Source: Terriglobia bacterium
Lineage (GTDB): Bacteria > Acidobacteriota > Terriglobia > UBA7540
Reading direction: 5' to 3'
DNA: 64,000 nucleotides
Assembly (NCBI GenBank): GCA_030038235.1
Contig: JASHPE010000407.1
Location: forward strand, 1 to 64,000
Position 1 is the stretch's first letter. Each line of letters begins with the position of its first letter. Positions 35,144-43,819 of the stretch are shown piece after piece. The notes under the pieces were generated by a model. It worked only from the letters and a program-made list of their open reading frames with translations, was not told where the DNA came from and searched no databases. The translations under genes were made by a program, and so were the position numbers.

Positions 35144-38035
35144 GTGCGCCTTCCACAAGCTGTCCTTGCCATTCTTATCGCCGGCTCCTTCGTATCGACC
35201 GGGTCCGCTCCCGCGCAGACCGAGCGTAGCGATGTCGTAGAATACAACACGTTCGAGCTTGCGGCGCCGGCCGGCGTCCTGCCAACGAGCATCGCGCCCG
35301 ATGGGGCCACGATCCTTCCCAATGGCCGCCGCGTCACGCCGCGCGGGGTCTACGTTCGTGTGGCGCCACACCCTTATGGCATGGCGCTTTCGCCTGACGG
35401 GTCCACGCTCGTGACCGTCAACAGCGGCACTTCTCCGTTCTCGCTCTCGATCATCACCCACCTCGGCAGCGGCCATCCAACGGTGGCGCAGATCCCGCCC
35501 GATGGAAAATCCTCGGACGCAGACCCGAAGAGCGTGTTCCTCGGCGTGGCGATCGCGCCCGACAACCGTACCGTCTACGTTTCCGAGGGCAACAACGGCC
35601 GCGTGGGCATCTTCGATATGATCGCCCATCAGCGGCTCGGCACACTGTCACTGGACGACCCGTCGCCGAGTGAGCCCGGCGTGAGCACGCGCGACAGCCT
35701 GACCGGCGATATGAAGCTTTCACCCGACGGGCGTCACTTGTTCGTCCTCGACTTCGCCCATTTTCGACTGGTCGTGTTCGACACGGCCTCGCGCAAGATC
35801 ACGTCAACGGCCGCGGTCGGCCTGATGCCCTTCGGTATCGCGCTTTCCCCCGACGGCGAACGCGCGTATGTGTCGAATGTGGGCACGTTCCGCTACTCGC
35901 TCATCCCTGGCATTGATCCCAACGATCAGAAAGACACTGGGATTGACTTTCCACCTTTCGGCTATCCATCCCAAGAGGCAGAACACGGTGCGACGGTTGC
36001 GGGACGCAAGATCCCGGGCCTTGGCGATCCCAACACACGGGCATCCAATTCTCTCTGGACCCTGAACATCACGGACCAGGCCCGGCCGATCGTGCTGGCC
36101 GAGACGCCGACCGGCATTCCGATCGGCGAGAAATCGGTGGGCGGCGCCAGTCCCGGCGCTGCCGTGGCGGGCCGCGAATGGATCTTCGTGTCGAATGCCG
36201 CGCAGGACAGTATCGCCAAGATTGATGCGCACGGCTTGCGTGTCCGGCACCGGCTAGTGCTCGAACCTGCTGACGCGGTGCGGCATCTGCGCGGAGTGCT
36301 GCCCTTCGGGATGGCGCTGAGCCCGGACGAGTCTCGTTTGTACGTGGCCTGCGCCGGAATCAACGCCATTGCTGTGATCGATACCCGCCGCCTGGAGGTG
36401 AAGGGCTATATTCCCACAGCGTGGTTCCCGGCACGCGTTGCCGTAAGCGCCGACGGCAACACGCTCTACGTGGCGAACGCCAAGGGCTTCGGCGCAGGGC
36501 CGAACGGCGGGCCCAATTTCCATCCCGGACCCGAAGGCACGTACATCGGTGATATCACCCATGGCGTGGTCGAGATCCTGCCTGTGCCTGACAAAGACTT
36601 GCTGGCGATCCAGACGAATCAAGTGCTCGAAAACAACGGATTCATTCCCGAGCGGCTGACGATCAGGCCGGCAGGCTTTCCGATTCCCTCAGCCGAGCGT
36701 CCGGACTCGAGCAAGGGTGAATTGAAAACCAGCAGCCACATCCATCACGTGATTTTCATCGTCAAGGAGAATCGCACTTTCGACCAGATCTTCGGCGACG
36801 TGGCGCAATTGGGCCCGGACAAGGTGAACGGCGAACCGTCCCTTGCCGTTTACGGCATGGACAGCACTGTGGCGCCGTCGCCCGAGCATGGCAACGACGG
36901 AAAGGACAGCGATCAGGCGGCGCAAGCGACCGAGCATCTTCCCACAATCCAGAATGCTAAGGTTACGCCCAATCATCACGCGCTCGCGCAGCGCTTCGGT
37001 CTCAGTGACAACTTCTACGTCGATTCCGATGTATCCGTCGACGGGCATCACTGGCTGGTGGACAATTACCCAAATGAAGTGCTAGAGACAGGCTGGCCCG
37101 CGGCTTATGGGGGCCAATTCGATTTCAAGTTCGATCCTGAAGCGCCCGGAAGAATCGAGATCGGCTCCACGCATCCCTGGCCCGAAACGTATCTCGAAGC
37201 CGGCTCGTTGTGGGAGAATCTGGCGCGGCACAACATCACGTTCCGTAATTACGGTGAAGGACTCGAAACGGCGAACGACGACGAGGAGGCTGATCTCGAA
37301 CCGACGGGCGTGCGCGAAGTAGTCAACATGCCGATGCCGGAGCCGCTGTTTGAGAACACCTCGCACACCTATCCCACGTTCAACACGAATATCTCGGACC
37401 AATACCGCTTCCAGCAGTTCAAAAAGGAGTGGGACGAGCGCTACGCGAGCGGCCGCGAGCCTTTTCCGCAGTTTATGTTCATCTGGCTGCCCAACGACCA
37501 CACCGCCGATCCGCGGCCTGCCGACGGCTACCCTTATCGCGCGTCTTACGTCGCGGACAACGACCTCGCGCTCGGCAAACTAGTGGACCTGGTCTCGCAC
37601 AGTAAGTTCTGGAAGGATACCGCAATCTTCGTGACCGAGGATGATGCGCAGTCCGGGACCGATCACGTGGACGCGCATCGCAGCGTGCTGCTGGTGATCA
37701 GCCCGTATTCGCGGCGCGGCGTATCGCATGTCCACACGAGCATGGCCAGCATCCTGAAGACCTTTGACCTGATTCTCGGTCTGCCTTACCTGAACCAGTA
37801 TGACGCGGCCGCGACTGACCTCTCGGACTCGTTCACGGACAAGCCCGACTTCACGCCATACGAAGCGCTCGAACCAGACGCCCGAGTCTTCGATCCCGCC
37901 AAGATCGTCGAGAGGGGACTCGAGCCGGTCACCCCTGGAGCGCCGCCTTCCGAGCCTTTGGACGATCCCGATCACATGCGGCGAGAAATGAGGGAGCAGA
38001 CGCATCCGAAGGCGGAGCCGCCGCAAGAAAACTAG
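35144..38035 (+). CDS. Bifunctional YncE-like beta-propeller / alkaline-phosphatase-fold phosphoesterase
   Basis: A secreted protein of about 963 residues (GTG at 35144, 'MRLPQAVLAILIAGSF'; the ORF track starts at a TTG six codons earlier). A signal peptide is followed by a YVTN/YncE beta-propeller (about residues 60-510) with repeats such as 'GMALSPDGSTLV', 'LSPDGRHLFVLDF' and 'ALSPDESRLYVACAG'. Residues about 530-910 are a phosphoesterase domain: 'HVIFIVKENRTFDQIFGDV' and 'DSDVSVDGHHWL' with metal-binding His/Asp, 'LPNDHT' and 'TEDDAQSGTDHVDAHR'. This propeller-phosphoesterase combination is a known secreted architecture. The substrate is unknown. Confidence 0.9.
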   Translation: MRLPQAVLAILIAGSFVSTGSAPAQTERSDVVEYNTFELAAPAGVLPTSIAPDGATILPNGRRVTPRGVYVRVAPHPYGMALSPDGSTLVTVNSGTSPFSLSIITHLGSGHPTVAQIPPDGKSSDADPKSVFLGVAIAPDNRTVYVSEGNNGRVGIFDMIAHQRLGTLSLDDPSPSEPGVSTRDSLTGDMKLSPDGRHLFVLDFAHFRLVVFDTASRKITSTAAVGLMPFGIALSPDGERAYVSNVGTFRYSLIPGIDPNDQKDTGIDFPPFGYPSQEAEHGATVAGRKIPGLGDPNTRASNSLWTLNITDQARPIVLAETPTGIPIGEKSVGGASPGAAVAGREWIFVSNAAQDSIAKIDAHGLRVRHRLVLEPADAVRHLRGVLPFGMALSPDESRLYVACAGINAIAVIDTRRLEVKGYIPTAWFPARVAVSADGNTLYVANAKGFGAGPNGGPNFHPGPEGTYIGDITHGVVEILPVPDKDLLAIQTNQVLENNGFIPERLTIRPAGFPIPSAERPDSSKGELKTSSHIHHVIFIVKENRTFDQIFGDVAQLGPDKVNGEPSLAVYGMDSTVAPSPEHGNDGKDSDQAAQATEHLPTIQNAKVTPNHHALAQRFGLSDNFYVDSDVSVDGHHWLVDNYPNEVLETGWPAAYGGQFDFKFDPEAPGRIEIGSTHPWPETYLEAGSLWENLARHNITFRNYGEGLETANDDEEADLEPTGVREVVNMPMPEPLFENTSHTYPTFNTNISDQYRFQQFKKEWDERYASGREPFPQFMFIWLPNDHTADPRPADGYPYRASYVADNDLALGKLVDLVSHSKFWKDTAIFVTEDDAQSGTDHVDAHRSVLLVISPYSRRGVSHVHTSMASILKTFDLILGLPYLNQYDAAATDLSDSFTDKPDFTPYEALEPDARVFDPAKIVERGLEPVTPGAPPSEPLDDPDHMRREMREQTHPKAEPPQEN

Positions 38036-38108
38036 AAGTCGGAAGGCAGGAGTCAGAAACCCTGCCGGCGTGGGGTCTTCTGACTTCTGATTTTGTGACT
38101 TCTGACTT
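38036..38108. repeat. GAAGTCAGAAGTC word repeat
   Basis: The words 'gaagtcggaag' and 'ggagtcagaaacc' face 'cttctgacttctgatttt' and 'gacttctgacttct', giving an imperfect hairpin between the convergent phosphoesterase and DinB genes. It fills the entire 73-base gap and may act as a bidirectional terminator. Confidence 0.6.
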
Positions 38109-38657
38109 CTACGCCCGGTATTTCTCTCTCAGCCCCTGTCGATGATGCAGTTCGTGCCCGGCGATCATGTAGGCCAGGGCGCGCACCGAGACTTCGTTCT
38201 GGTTCGCGACTCCGCGGCGTGTCCAGGCGTCGGGTGACAGGCTCTCGAACAGACGGAGCGTGGCCTGGCGGACGGCGGAGAACTCGGCGGCGAGGTTCGC
38301 AACGGAGAGCCGGTCAAACTGGGCGGCGCGGACGTAGTCGTCCTGCTCGAATCCTTCGATAGGCGTCCGATCGGCGCGCGCAATCCGCAGCGCGCGATAG
38401 GCGAAGACGCGCTCCGAATCCGCGAGGTGGCCGATCACTTCCTTCACACTCCATTTGTCCGGAGCGTACCGATACGACGCCTGCGATTCGCTGAGGCCGG
38501 CCAGAAGTTGCGCGGTCTCGCGGCCCTGAACCTCCAGCGTGCGCAGGATATCGCCGTCGGGGACCAGGGCGATGTACTTGCCGTAGTAGGGTGCGTGCTC
38601 GGAAGGTTCCGGCCGCATGATGCTAACGCTGCTTGCTGCCATAGTCGGTTTGCTCAT
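38109..38657 (-). CDS. DinB family metal-dependent protein
   Basis: A 182-residue four-helix-bundle protein of the DinB/YfiT superfamily. 'WSVKEVIGHLADSERVFAYRAL' carries the first metal-binding His, and 'LAYMIAGHELHHRQGL' carries the His pair of the site. Members include thiol-dependent transferases and damage-inducible proteins; the reaction here is not predictable. The start used is 'MSKPTMAASS'; later Met residues are possible. It is downstream of an alpha/beta hydrolase on the same strand, 53 bases apart. Confidence 0.88.
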   Translation of the reverse strand: MSKPTMAASSVSIMRPEPSEHAPYYGKYIALVPDGDILRTLEVQGRETAQLLAGLSESQASYRYAPDKWSVKEVIGHLADSERVFAYRALRIARADRTPIEGFEQDDYVRAAQFDRLSVANLAAEFSAVRQATLRLFESLSPDAWTRRGVANQNEVSVRALAYMIAGHELHHRQGLREKYRA

Positions 38658-38710
38658 GCCCCATTGTCCTCTCTGGCGACCTGCGCTTCAAGTGCGGTGG
38701 GGCCGCAAGA

Positions 38711-39631
38711 TCACTTCGCTTTCAAATAGCGATTGAAGAATTCGAGCGTCGCGAGGGCCAGGCGCAGGCGAGCTTGGGGAGTTTGGAAGGTGTGGACGTC
38801 GTCAACCTTGAGGAAAGTGACGGGCACGCCTGCCTGCTTGAGCCGGTCCGCCAGTTCCTCGGACTGGGCGATGGGCACGTTCTCATCGCGTGTGCCGTGG
38901 ACGATCAGAAAGGGCGCGTCCGTTTTCGAGACGTGAAATACGGGCGAGGCGTCAAGCCAGATTTCGGGATGCGCCGAGTAACTGGCGCCGAGGAAACTCG
39001 CCAGGAACGCGTCCTCGTCGGGATCGTGACTCGTGGTGAAATCGCTCGGCCCGCTCACGTCAACCACGGCCTGCACGCGGCTCGAATACTCGGCGAGCGT
39101 GGGATCGGAGTTATCGCGGGTGTCTTCCATCCCAAGCAGGGCCGCGAGTTGTGCCCCGGCGGAGTGACCGAAGGCGCCCATCCGGTCGCCGTTCACCTGA
39201 TATTTTGCGGCGTTGGCTCGCACCCAGCGGACGGCGCGCTGCACATCGTCCAGTTGCGCCGGCCAGCGGTTCTCGGAGTCGTGGAACAGGCGGTAATCCG
39301 CCGAGAATACCACATAACCGGCGCGCGCCAGCACTTCGCCCATGCCGTGCATGGTGCTCTTGTCGAAACTGGTCCATCCGCCGCCGTGAATCAGGACCAC
39401 CGCCGGACGCAGTTGGCCAGTGCTGCCGGCGGGCTCATACACATCGAGCAGCAGCTTCTGGCCGCCCGCTTCACCGTACTGGATATTTTCCTGAACCGAT
39501 ACTTGCGGAGCGGTTTGCGGAGCTTCAGCAGCCGACGATGCAGGATGCGAGGGAACTTCAGACGGCTGTTGTGCTGAGACGAAAGTCGCGGTTGCGAGCA
39601 GCACCGCAGTAAGGACCATCAATTTGCGCAT
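38711..39631 (-). CDS. Secreted alpha/beta hydrolase (esterase/lipase)
   Basis: A 306-residue exported hydrolase. The ATG at 39631 gives a signal peptide ('MVLTAVLLATATFVSAQQ'); the ORF-track start at 39877 adds unrelated sequence. 'VVLIHGGGWTSF' is the oxyanion motif, 'FGHSAGAQLAALLG' carries the nucleophilic Ser, 'VHGTRDENVPI' the Asp and 'DDVHTF' the His, all at normal spacing for BD-FAE-like carboxylesterases. A small-ester or acyl substrate is expected. It is probably cotranscribed with dinB. Confidence 0.9.
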   Translation of the reverse strand: MRKLMVLTAVLLATATFVSAQQPSEVPSHPASSAAEAPQTAPQVSVQENIQYGEAGGQKLLLDVYEPAGSTGQLRPAVVLIHGGGWTSFDKSTMHGMGEVLARAGYVVFSADYRLFHDSENRWPAQLDDVQRAVRWVRANAAKYQVNGDRMGAFGHSAGAQLAALLGMEDTRDNSDPTLAEYSSRVQAVVDVSGPSDFTTSHDPDEDAFLASFLGASYSAHPEIWLDASPVFHVSKTDAPFLIVHGTRDENVPIAQSEELADRLKQAGVPVTFLKVDDVHTFQTPQARLRLALATLEFFNRYLKAK

Positions 39632-39696
39632 TCTTAAGTCTAGCATGAGGAGTTGCGCCGCTTCGGCCGCGGTGGGACAATTTCTCGTGAGGACCA

Positions 39697-39785
39697 CATG
39701 GGGAACAAGAACCGCGATTACTTGGGACGAGTTTCTGGCCGCCGGTATGACGATCCGGGACCTTCGCAACGAGGTACGCATGTGA
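39697..39785 (+). pseudogene. Uma2-like N-terminal fragment
   Basis: In the frame starting TGG-GGA-ACA this reads 'WGTRTAITWDEFLAAGM...', which closely resembles the N-terminus of Uma2 (DUF820) endonuclease-like proteins ('TAITWEEFLAAG'). The match ends after about 17 residues and the frame soon closes. The ORF-track frame (39653-39838) is different. Only a remnant, low confidence. Confidence 0.3.
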
Positions 39786-39850
39786 TCGCGGCGTCGATGC
39801 CGCCCTCTTACTTGCCATTGCCGCTTCTCGCCCAGTAAACTTCTCGCATC

Positions 39851-41569
39851 ATGCCAACATCGCGTAACCTGACCCAAGGACTTCTCATGATCTTCGCCCT
39901 GGCTTTACCTCTGCGCGCTCAGCGTCCGGCCAACCTGCTCGATCGCTCGCAGGCGCGGTCCATGACCATCACCCGCGAGGGCATTGTTGCGACCAGCCAG
40001 ACGCTCGCCTCGCAGGCGGGCGCGCAGATCCTGGCGCGCGGCGGCTCGGCGGCGGACGCAGCCATCGCGGCCAACGCTACGTTGGGCGTGGTGGAATGCA
40101 TGATGAACGGCATGGGCGGTGACCTGTTCGCCATCGAGTGGGATGCGAAATCCGGGAAGCTCACCGGTCTCAACGCGAGCGGCTGGGCGCCTGAGAAGCT
40201 GACGCCGGAGCTGCTTAAGCAAAAGGGATTCGACAAGATGCCGCAATCGGGCATCTACTCGGTGACCGTTCCCGGTGCGGTGCGCGGATGGAAGGCGCTG
40301 CACAGCAAGTTTGGACGTCTGCCCTGGGCCGAGATCTTCGAGCCGGCGATTTATTACGCCCGGAACGGCTTTCCGGTCACCGAGTTCATCCATGCCTATT
40401 GGAAGGTCGCGGAACCGCAGCTTGCGACCGATCCTGGCGCCCGCCAGGTATTCCTGATCAATGGCCATGCACCGGCGGTTGGCGAAGTCTTTCGCAATCC
40501 CGAGTATGCCCATGCGCTGGAGCTGGTCGCCCGGCAGGGCCCGGACGCGTTCTATCGCGGCGATATCGCCCGCGCCATCGTCAAGACTTCCACGAAGCTC
40601 GGCGGCGTGATGGCGGCGGCCGATCTGGCGGATTTCAAGCCTGAGTGGGTGGATCCGATTTCGACCACTTACCGCGGCTGGACGGTCTACGAACTGCCGC
40701 CCAACGGCCAGGGGATGGCGGCGCTCGAAATGCTGAATATTTTCGAGAAATTCCTGCTGCCGCAATGGGGATTCAATAGTGCCGACGCCTTTCACGTGAA
40801 GATCGAGGCACAGAAGCTTGCCTACGCCGACCTCTATCGCTACAACGCCGACCCGCGTTTCGTCAAAGTGCCGGTGGATGGGATTATCTCCAAGGCTTAT
40901 GCGGCCGAGCGTGCCTCCACGATCGACATCAAACAGGCTCACTGCGACGTCGCGCCCGGTGATCCCACCGAGTTCGGCCATGACACCATCTATATGTCGG
41001 CGATCGATCGCGACGGCAACATTGTCTCGCTGATTCAGAGCCTTTACTCGGCGTTTGGATCGGGAGTCGTGGTGGACGGCTACGGATTCATGCTGCAGAA
41101 TCGCGGCGCGTTGTTTCGTCTGGATCCCGATCATCCGGATGTGCTTGCGCCTCACAAGCGGCCGTTTCACACCATCATTCCCGGCTTCATGGAAAAAGGG
41201 GACGTGCACATCGGCTTCGGCATCATGGGCGGACCCAATCAGGCGCAGGCCCACGCGCAGTTTGTCTCAAACATGGTGGATTACGGCATGAACATCCAGG
41301 CCGCCATGGAAGCGCCGCGATTCACCAAGCCCGCCACGGGCGGATGCAACCTGTTGGTCGAGGATCGCGTGCCCGCTGCCATTCTGGACGATCTCCGCGG
41401 GCGCGGGCATATCCTCGAAGTGTGCGGCGACTACTCAACCGAGATGGGCGGCGGACAGGCTGTCATGTTCGATTCATCCACTGGCGTGAAGTTCGGCGCC
41501 TCCGATCCGCGCAAAGACGGCGCCGCGATACCGGAACCCGATCCGTACTTCAAGCCAGCAAGGCGGTAG
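39851..41569 (+). CDS. ggt: Gamma-glutamyltransferase
   Basis: A 572-residue exported Ntn-hydrolase proenzyme with an N-terminal signal ('LMIFALALPLRAQ'). 'ILARGGSAADAAIAANATLGVVECMMNGMGGDLF' is the strongly conserved large-subunit segment, 'SVTVPGAVRGW' follows, and 'GHDTIYMSAIDRDGNIVSLIQS' places the autocatalytic Thr of the small subunit. The usual 'TTHxS' context is changed to 'DTIYMS'. 'NQAQAHAQFVSNMVDYGMNIQAA' completes the small subunit. It hydrolyses or transfers gamma-glutamyl groups of glutathione and related peptides in the periplasm. The 3' end meets a perfect inverted repeat. Confidence 0.93.
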   Translation: MPTSRNLTQGLLMIFALALPLRAQRPANLLDRSQARSMTITREGIVATSQTLASQAGAQILARGGSAADAAIAANATLGVVECMMNGMGGDLFAIEWDAKSGKLTGLNASGWAPEKLTPELLKQKGFDKMPQSGIYSVTVPGAVRGWKALHSKFGRLPWAEIFEPAIYYARNGFPVTEFIHAYWKVAEPQLATDPGARQVFLINGHAPAVGEVFRNPEYAHALELVARQGPDAFYRGDIARAIVKTSTKLGGVMAAADLADFKPEWVDPISTTYRGWTVYELPPNGQGMAALEMLNIFEKFLLPQWGFNSADAFHVKIEAQKLAYADLYRYNADPRFVKVPVDGIISKAYAAERASTIDIKQAHCDVAPGDPTEFGHDTIYMSAIDRDGNIVSLIQSLYSAFGSGVVVDGYGFMLQNRGALFRLDPDHPDVLAPHKRPFHTIIPGFMEKGDVHIGFGIMGGPNQAQAHAQFVSNMVDYGMNIQAAMEAPRFTKPATGGCNLLVEDRVPAAILDDLRGRGHILEVCGDYSTEMGGGQAVMFDSSTGVKFGASDPRKDGAAIPEPDPYFKPARR

Positions 41570-41584
41570 GTGCTCTCCTGATTT

Positions 41585-41666
41585 CGACGTAGGGGCGGCC
41601 CTTGTGGCCGCCCAAGTGAAAAAACCCACAATCGTGAGGGCGGCCACAAGGGCCGCCCCTACGTCG
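41585..41666. repeat. 29-base perfect inverted repeat CGACGTAGGGGCGGCCC
   Basis: The arms 41585-41613 and 41638-41666 are exact complements with a 24-base loop containing an A-run. It lies between the convergent ggt and hydrolase genes and could terminate both. A partial copy ('gacgtaggggcg') occurs at 44646. Confidence 0.9.
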
Positions 41667-41669
41667 GAA

Positions 41670-42644
41670 TCAGGAACGCCCACTGATCCCCTGCCCTACC
41701 AGATACCGATCCATCCAGGCGAGGACTTCGCTCCGCATTTCCGGCAGTTCCTCGTGGGCGCAATCGAACAGCTCGATGCGGCAATCGGCGGCACGGCCGT
41801 AGCGCGCGTAGAGCGGCAGCAGCTTGTCTCGAACGCGCTCGACCCCGGCGGGCGGCGTGAGCGGGTCGCGGCGGCCGTTCACGCTCAGGTGCGGCCGCGG
41901 CACGATCAGCTCGTTGATCTCGAAGGTGTCGAAGTGTTTCAGCAGCGAGGGCGCGAAATAGTAAACGCCGTGCCCTTTGAGCCCATGCGCGGCAATCAGC
42001 GAGTCGTAATCGGTCAGGCAGCAGACGTCCATGACCGCCGAGACGCGCGGGTCGAGCGCGCCCAACCACCACGCCTTGGTAGCGCCCATCGACATTCCGA
42101 ACACGCCGATGCGGCTCGAGTCAATATCGGGATGGCGGGCGAGAAAATCGAGAGCGCGAAGCTCGTCGAACATCATCATTCCCCATAGCACCTGCCCGCG
42201 CCAGAGCATCAGCTTGAATGCGTCTTCTTCCCCGGCGTGGCCGTCGGGCTCGTGCTTGCGCTCGCCGAAGCACCAGCTATCGATCGCCAGCGTCACCAGT
42301 CCCTTCTCGGCGCAAACCGGCGCGTACGCGGGCTGCACGCTGACACCCTGAAGCAACTGCTCCTTGCCAAGATCATACATTCCCGCGTGCCAGTGCATGA
42401 AGAGTAGTCCCGGGGCCGGATGCTGCCGGCGGTCGGGGATGAGCAGCAGTGCCGGTACCGGCTCGACGCCGTTCAGGTCGAGCACCAGCCGCTGGAGCGT
42501 GTAGCCCTCGTGTTTCTCGGTGCGGATCAATTTCGGCGGCGCGGGCTGGTGCTGCCAGGGCAAATCCCCCAGCAGTCCCCACAGCTCTCCGCGACGGCTC
42601 TCCTGGTAGGCGGCGAATTCGTTCACGGCATCACGCGATCCCAT
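41670..42644 (-). CDS. Alpha/beta hydrolase, acetylxylan-esterase/dienelactone-hydrolase-like
   Basis: A 324-residue cytoplasmic hydrolase without signal peptide. 'LLFMHWHAGMYDLG' occupies the oxyanion region, 'IGVFGMSMGATKAWWLGAL' carries the nucleophilic Ser (G-M-S-M-G), 'LSVNGRRDPLTPP' the Asp and 'CAHEELPEMR' the His. The N-terminal ~90 residues are a lid-like cap. It is related to the large abhydrolase families that deacetylate sugars or act on peptides; the substrate is unresolved. Not in an operon with ggt, with which it is convergent. Confidence 0.83.
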   Translation of the reverse strand: MGSRDAVNEFAAYQESRRGELWGLLGDLPWQHQPAPPKLIRTEKHEGYTLQRLVLDLNGVEPVPALLLIPDRRQHPAPGLLFMHWHAGMYDLGKEQLLQGVSVQPAYAPVCAEKGLVTLAIDSWCFGERKHEPDGHAGEEDAFKLMLWRGQVLWGMMMFDELRALDFLARHPDIDSSRIGVFGMSMGATKAWWLGALDPRVSAVMDVCCLTDYDSLIAAHGLKGHGVYYFAPSLLKHFDTFEINELIVPRPHLSVNGRRDPLTPPAGVERVRDKLLPLYARYGRAADCRIELFDCAHEELPEMRSEVLAWMDRYLVGQGISGRS

Positions 42645-43231
42645 AGCTTACAGGTGCGCAGGCGCGACCGCGGAAAGTATAATGCAACCGTCAGGACGAG
42701 GAGCGAAGCTTTTGAGCGAGGCCTTTCAGCGAAGCTTTTGAGTGCGGCAGCTTGCTGCCGCTTTGGCAAGGCCAGCTTGCTGGCCGGGACAAGGCACGTA
42801 ATCGAGATCATTGCTAGTGGAAGAGCCGCGAGCAAGCTCGCGGGAGGAAAGCGGCGGCAAGCTGCCGCTTTGCCAAGGCCAGCCTGCTGGCCGCTGGCGC
42901 GTGCGGTTAGCCTTCGTCTCCAAAGCGGGCAGGCGACAAGAAGCGCCCGGCGCACTTCGGGCCACCTGGATTCCGGAAGCATGCAAAGCACCGCCCCGAT
43001 CCGCTCGTGTTGGGCGAGCGATATGTGGTCAAAGTTCAGGGTGCATAGAACGGGCATTCCATCGCCCTGCGAAAGAAGCACTTCGGTTGATAATCCGCGG
43101 ATGGTGCGCGTGACCGGCACGACGATGATTTCATTCAAGCGCTCAATGACTTCGTTTCGGGTCAGGATCAGAACGGGGCGGCGCTTGTCGGGCGGTCGAA
43201 ATGTATACCAGCGGATCTCGCCGCGGTTCAA
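42623..43231 (-). CDS. mazF: MazF-like endoribonuclease toxin with repeat-encoded tail
   Basis: Residues 1 to about 105 are a MazF/PemK toxin: 'MNRGEIRWYTFRPPDKRRPVLILTRNEVI', 'IIVVPVTRTIRG', 'LCTLNFDHISLAQHERIG' (Arg and Thr/Ser of the RNase site lie in these segments). MazF proteins are usually about 105-120 residues; this one continues to 202. The extra ~95 residues ('TARASGQQAGLGKAAACRRF...') are encoded by the palindrome cluster at 42716-42905 and appear to be read-through. The start overlaps the antitoxin stop (ATGA). Sequence-specific mRNA cleavage is the expected activity. Confidence 0.85.
   Translation of the reverse strand: MNRGEIRWYTFRPPDKRRPVLILTRNEVIERLNEIIVVPVTRTIRGLSTEVLLSQGDGMPVLCTLNFDHISLAQHERIGAVLCMLPESRWPEVRRALLVACPLWRRRLTARASGQQAGLGKAAACRRFPPASLLAALPLAMISITCLVPASKLALPKRQQAAALKSFAERPRSKASLLVLTVALYFPRSRLRTCKLWDRVMP
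42716..42905. repeat. GCGGCAGCTTGCTGCCGC / GGCCAGCTTGCTGGCC palindromes
   Basis: Several short perfect palindromes alternate: 'gcggcagcttgctgccgc', 'ggccagcttgctggcc', 'cgcgagcaagctcgcg', 'gcggcaagctgccgc' and 'ggccagcctgctggcc'. They form a cluster of about 190 bases downstream of mazF and read in-frame as its C-terminal tail. Confidence 0.85.
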
Positions 43232-43437
43232 GCCACACCCTCCCAGCCCTCAGCATCCCAGGCCAGCGGCTCTTCGCTGGTGGAGAACTCCCCGTCCTGC
43301 GGCGGCGCGACAAGGTAAGCATCTCGATCGGCTGCAGCGAGCCTTGTACTGATCAGCCGAAGCAGACGGAGACGCTCGTGGGGTGACAGGCAGTCAACCA
43401 GCGGGAAAACATCTTCAGCGCTCAGTGATTTTGGCAT
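43228..43437 (-). CDS. Antitoxin of the MazF pair
   Basis: A 69-residue protein from the ATG at 43437 ('MPKSLSAEDVFPLVDCLSPHERLRLLRLIS'); the ORF-track start at 43569 is too long. It is acidic towards the C-terminus ('PPQDGEFSTSEEPLAWDAEGWEG'), typical of a flexible toxin-binding tail. The N-terminal helix-rich part does not look like a classical AbrB-type MazE; it resembles short acidobacterial/cyanobacterial antitoxins placed before MazF. Overlap with mazF and position make the role likely though the family is not certain. Confidence 0.72.
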   Translation of the reverse strand: MPKSLSAEDVFPLVDCLSPHERLRLLRLISTRLAAADRDAYLVAPPQDGEFSTSEEPLAWDAEGWEGVA

Positions 43438-43819
43438 CGAGGATATTCTATCAGACCATTGTGCAAGCCACCGCCGCGAGCGGAGTGCTGCCGAATGCGT
43501 TCGAGAGCCGGGTGGCCATCCCGGGGCTGATGCCACATTTGCCGTGGAGTCAAAAGCGGGGACCCACAACTTCGCTGCGGCCGGCGCTCGAATTCAAGGA
43601 GGGTGCAGGAAGGCTTACCTGATCGCGGTTTGCTGACTGAAGAGTTGACCGGCTCGCAACCCCAATGGAATGTGACCTCCCCAAGTCTGTAGGCTAATCC
43701 CGGCTAGACAAATCAAGGAGCAAATGTGATTAAATAGCCTACAATAAAGAGCCTCGACAAAGCTCTTGACAAACCGGGTCGAGTGTGCTAGGCTCGTTTC
43801 TTCCCCTTCGGAGCGTGCC
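43438..43819. promoter_or_regulatory. Promoter region of the orphan gene at 43820
   Basis: A 9-base perfect inverted repeat TGTAGGCTA (43688-43696) / TAGCCTACA (43735-43743) precedes a strong promoter: TTGACA (43766-43771), 17 bases, TAGGCT (43789-43794) with an extended TGC. 'gagcgtgccATG' follows. The TAGCCTACAAT...TTGACAAAC arrangement recurs at 54055-54090. The part from 43438 to about 43680 shows nothing recognisable. Confidence 0.6.
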
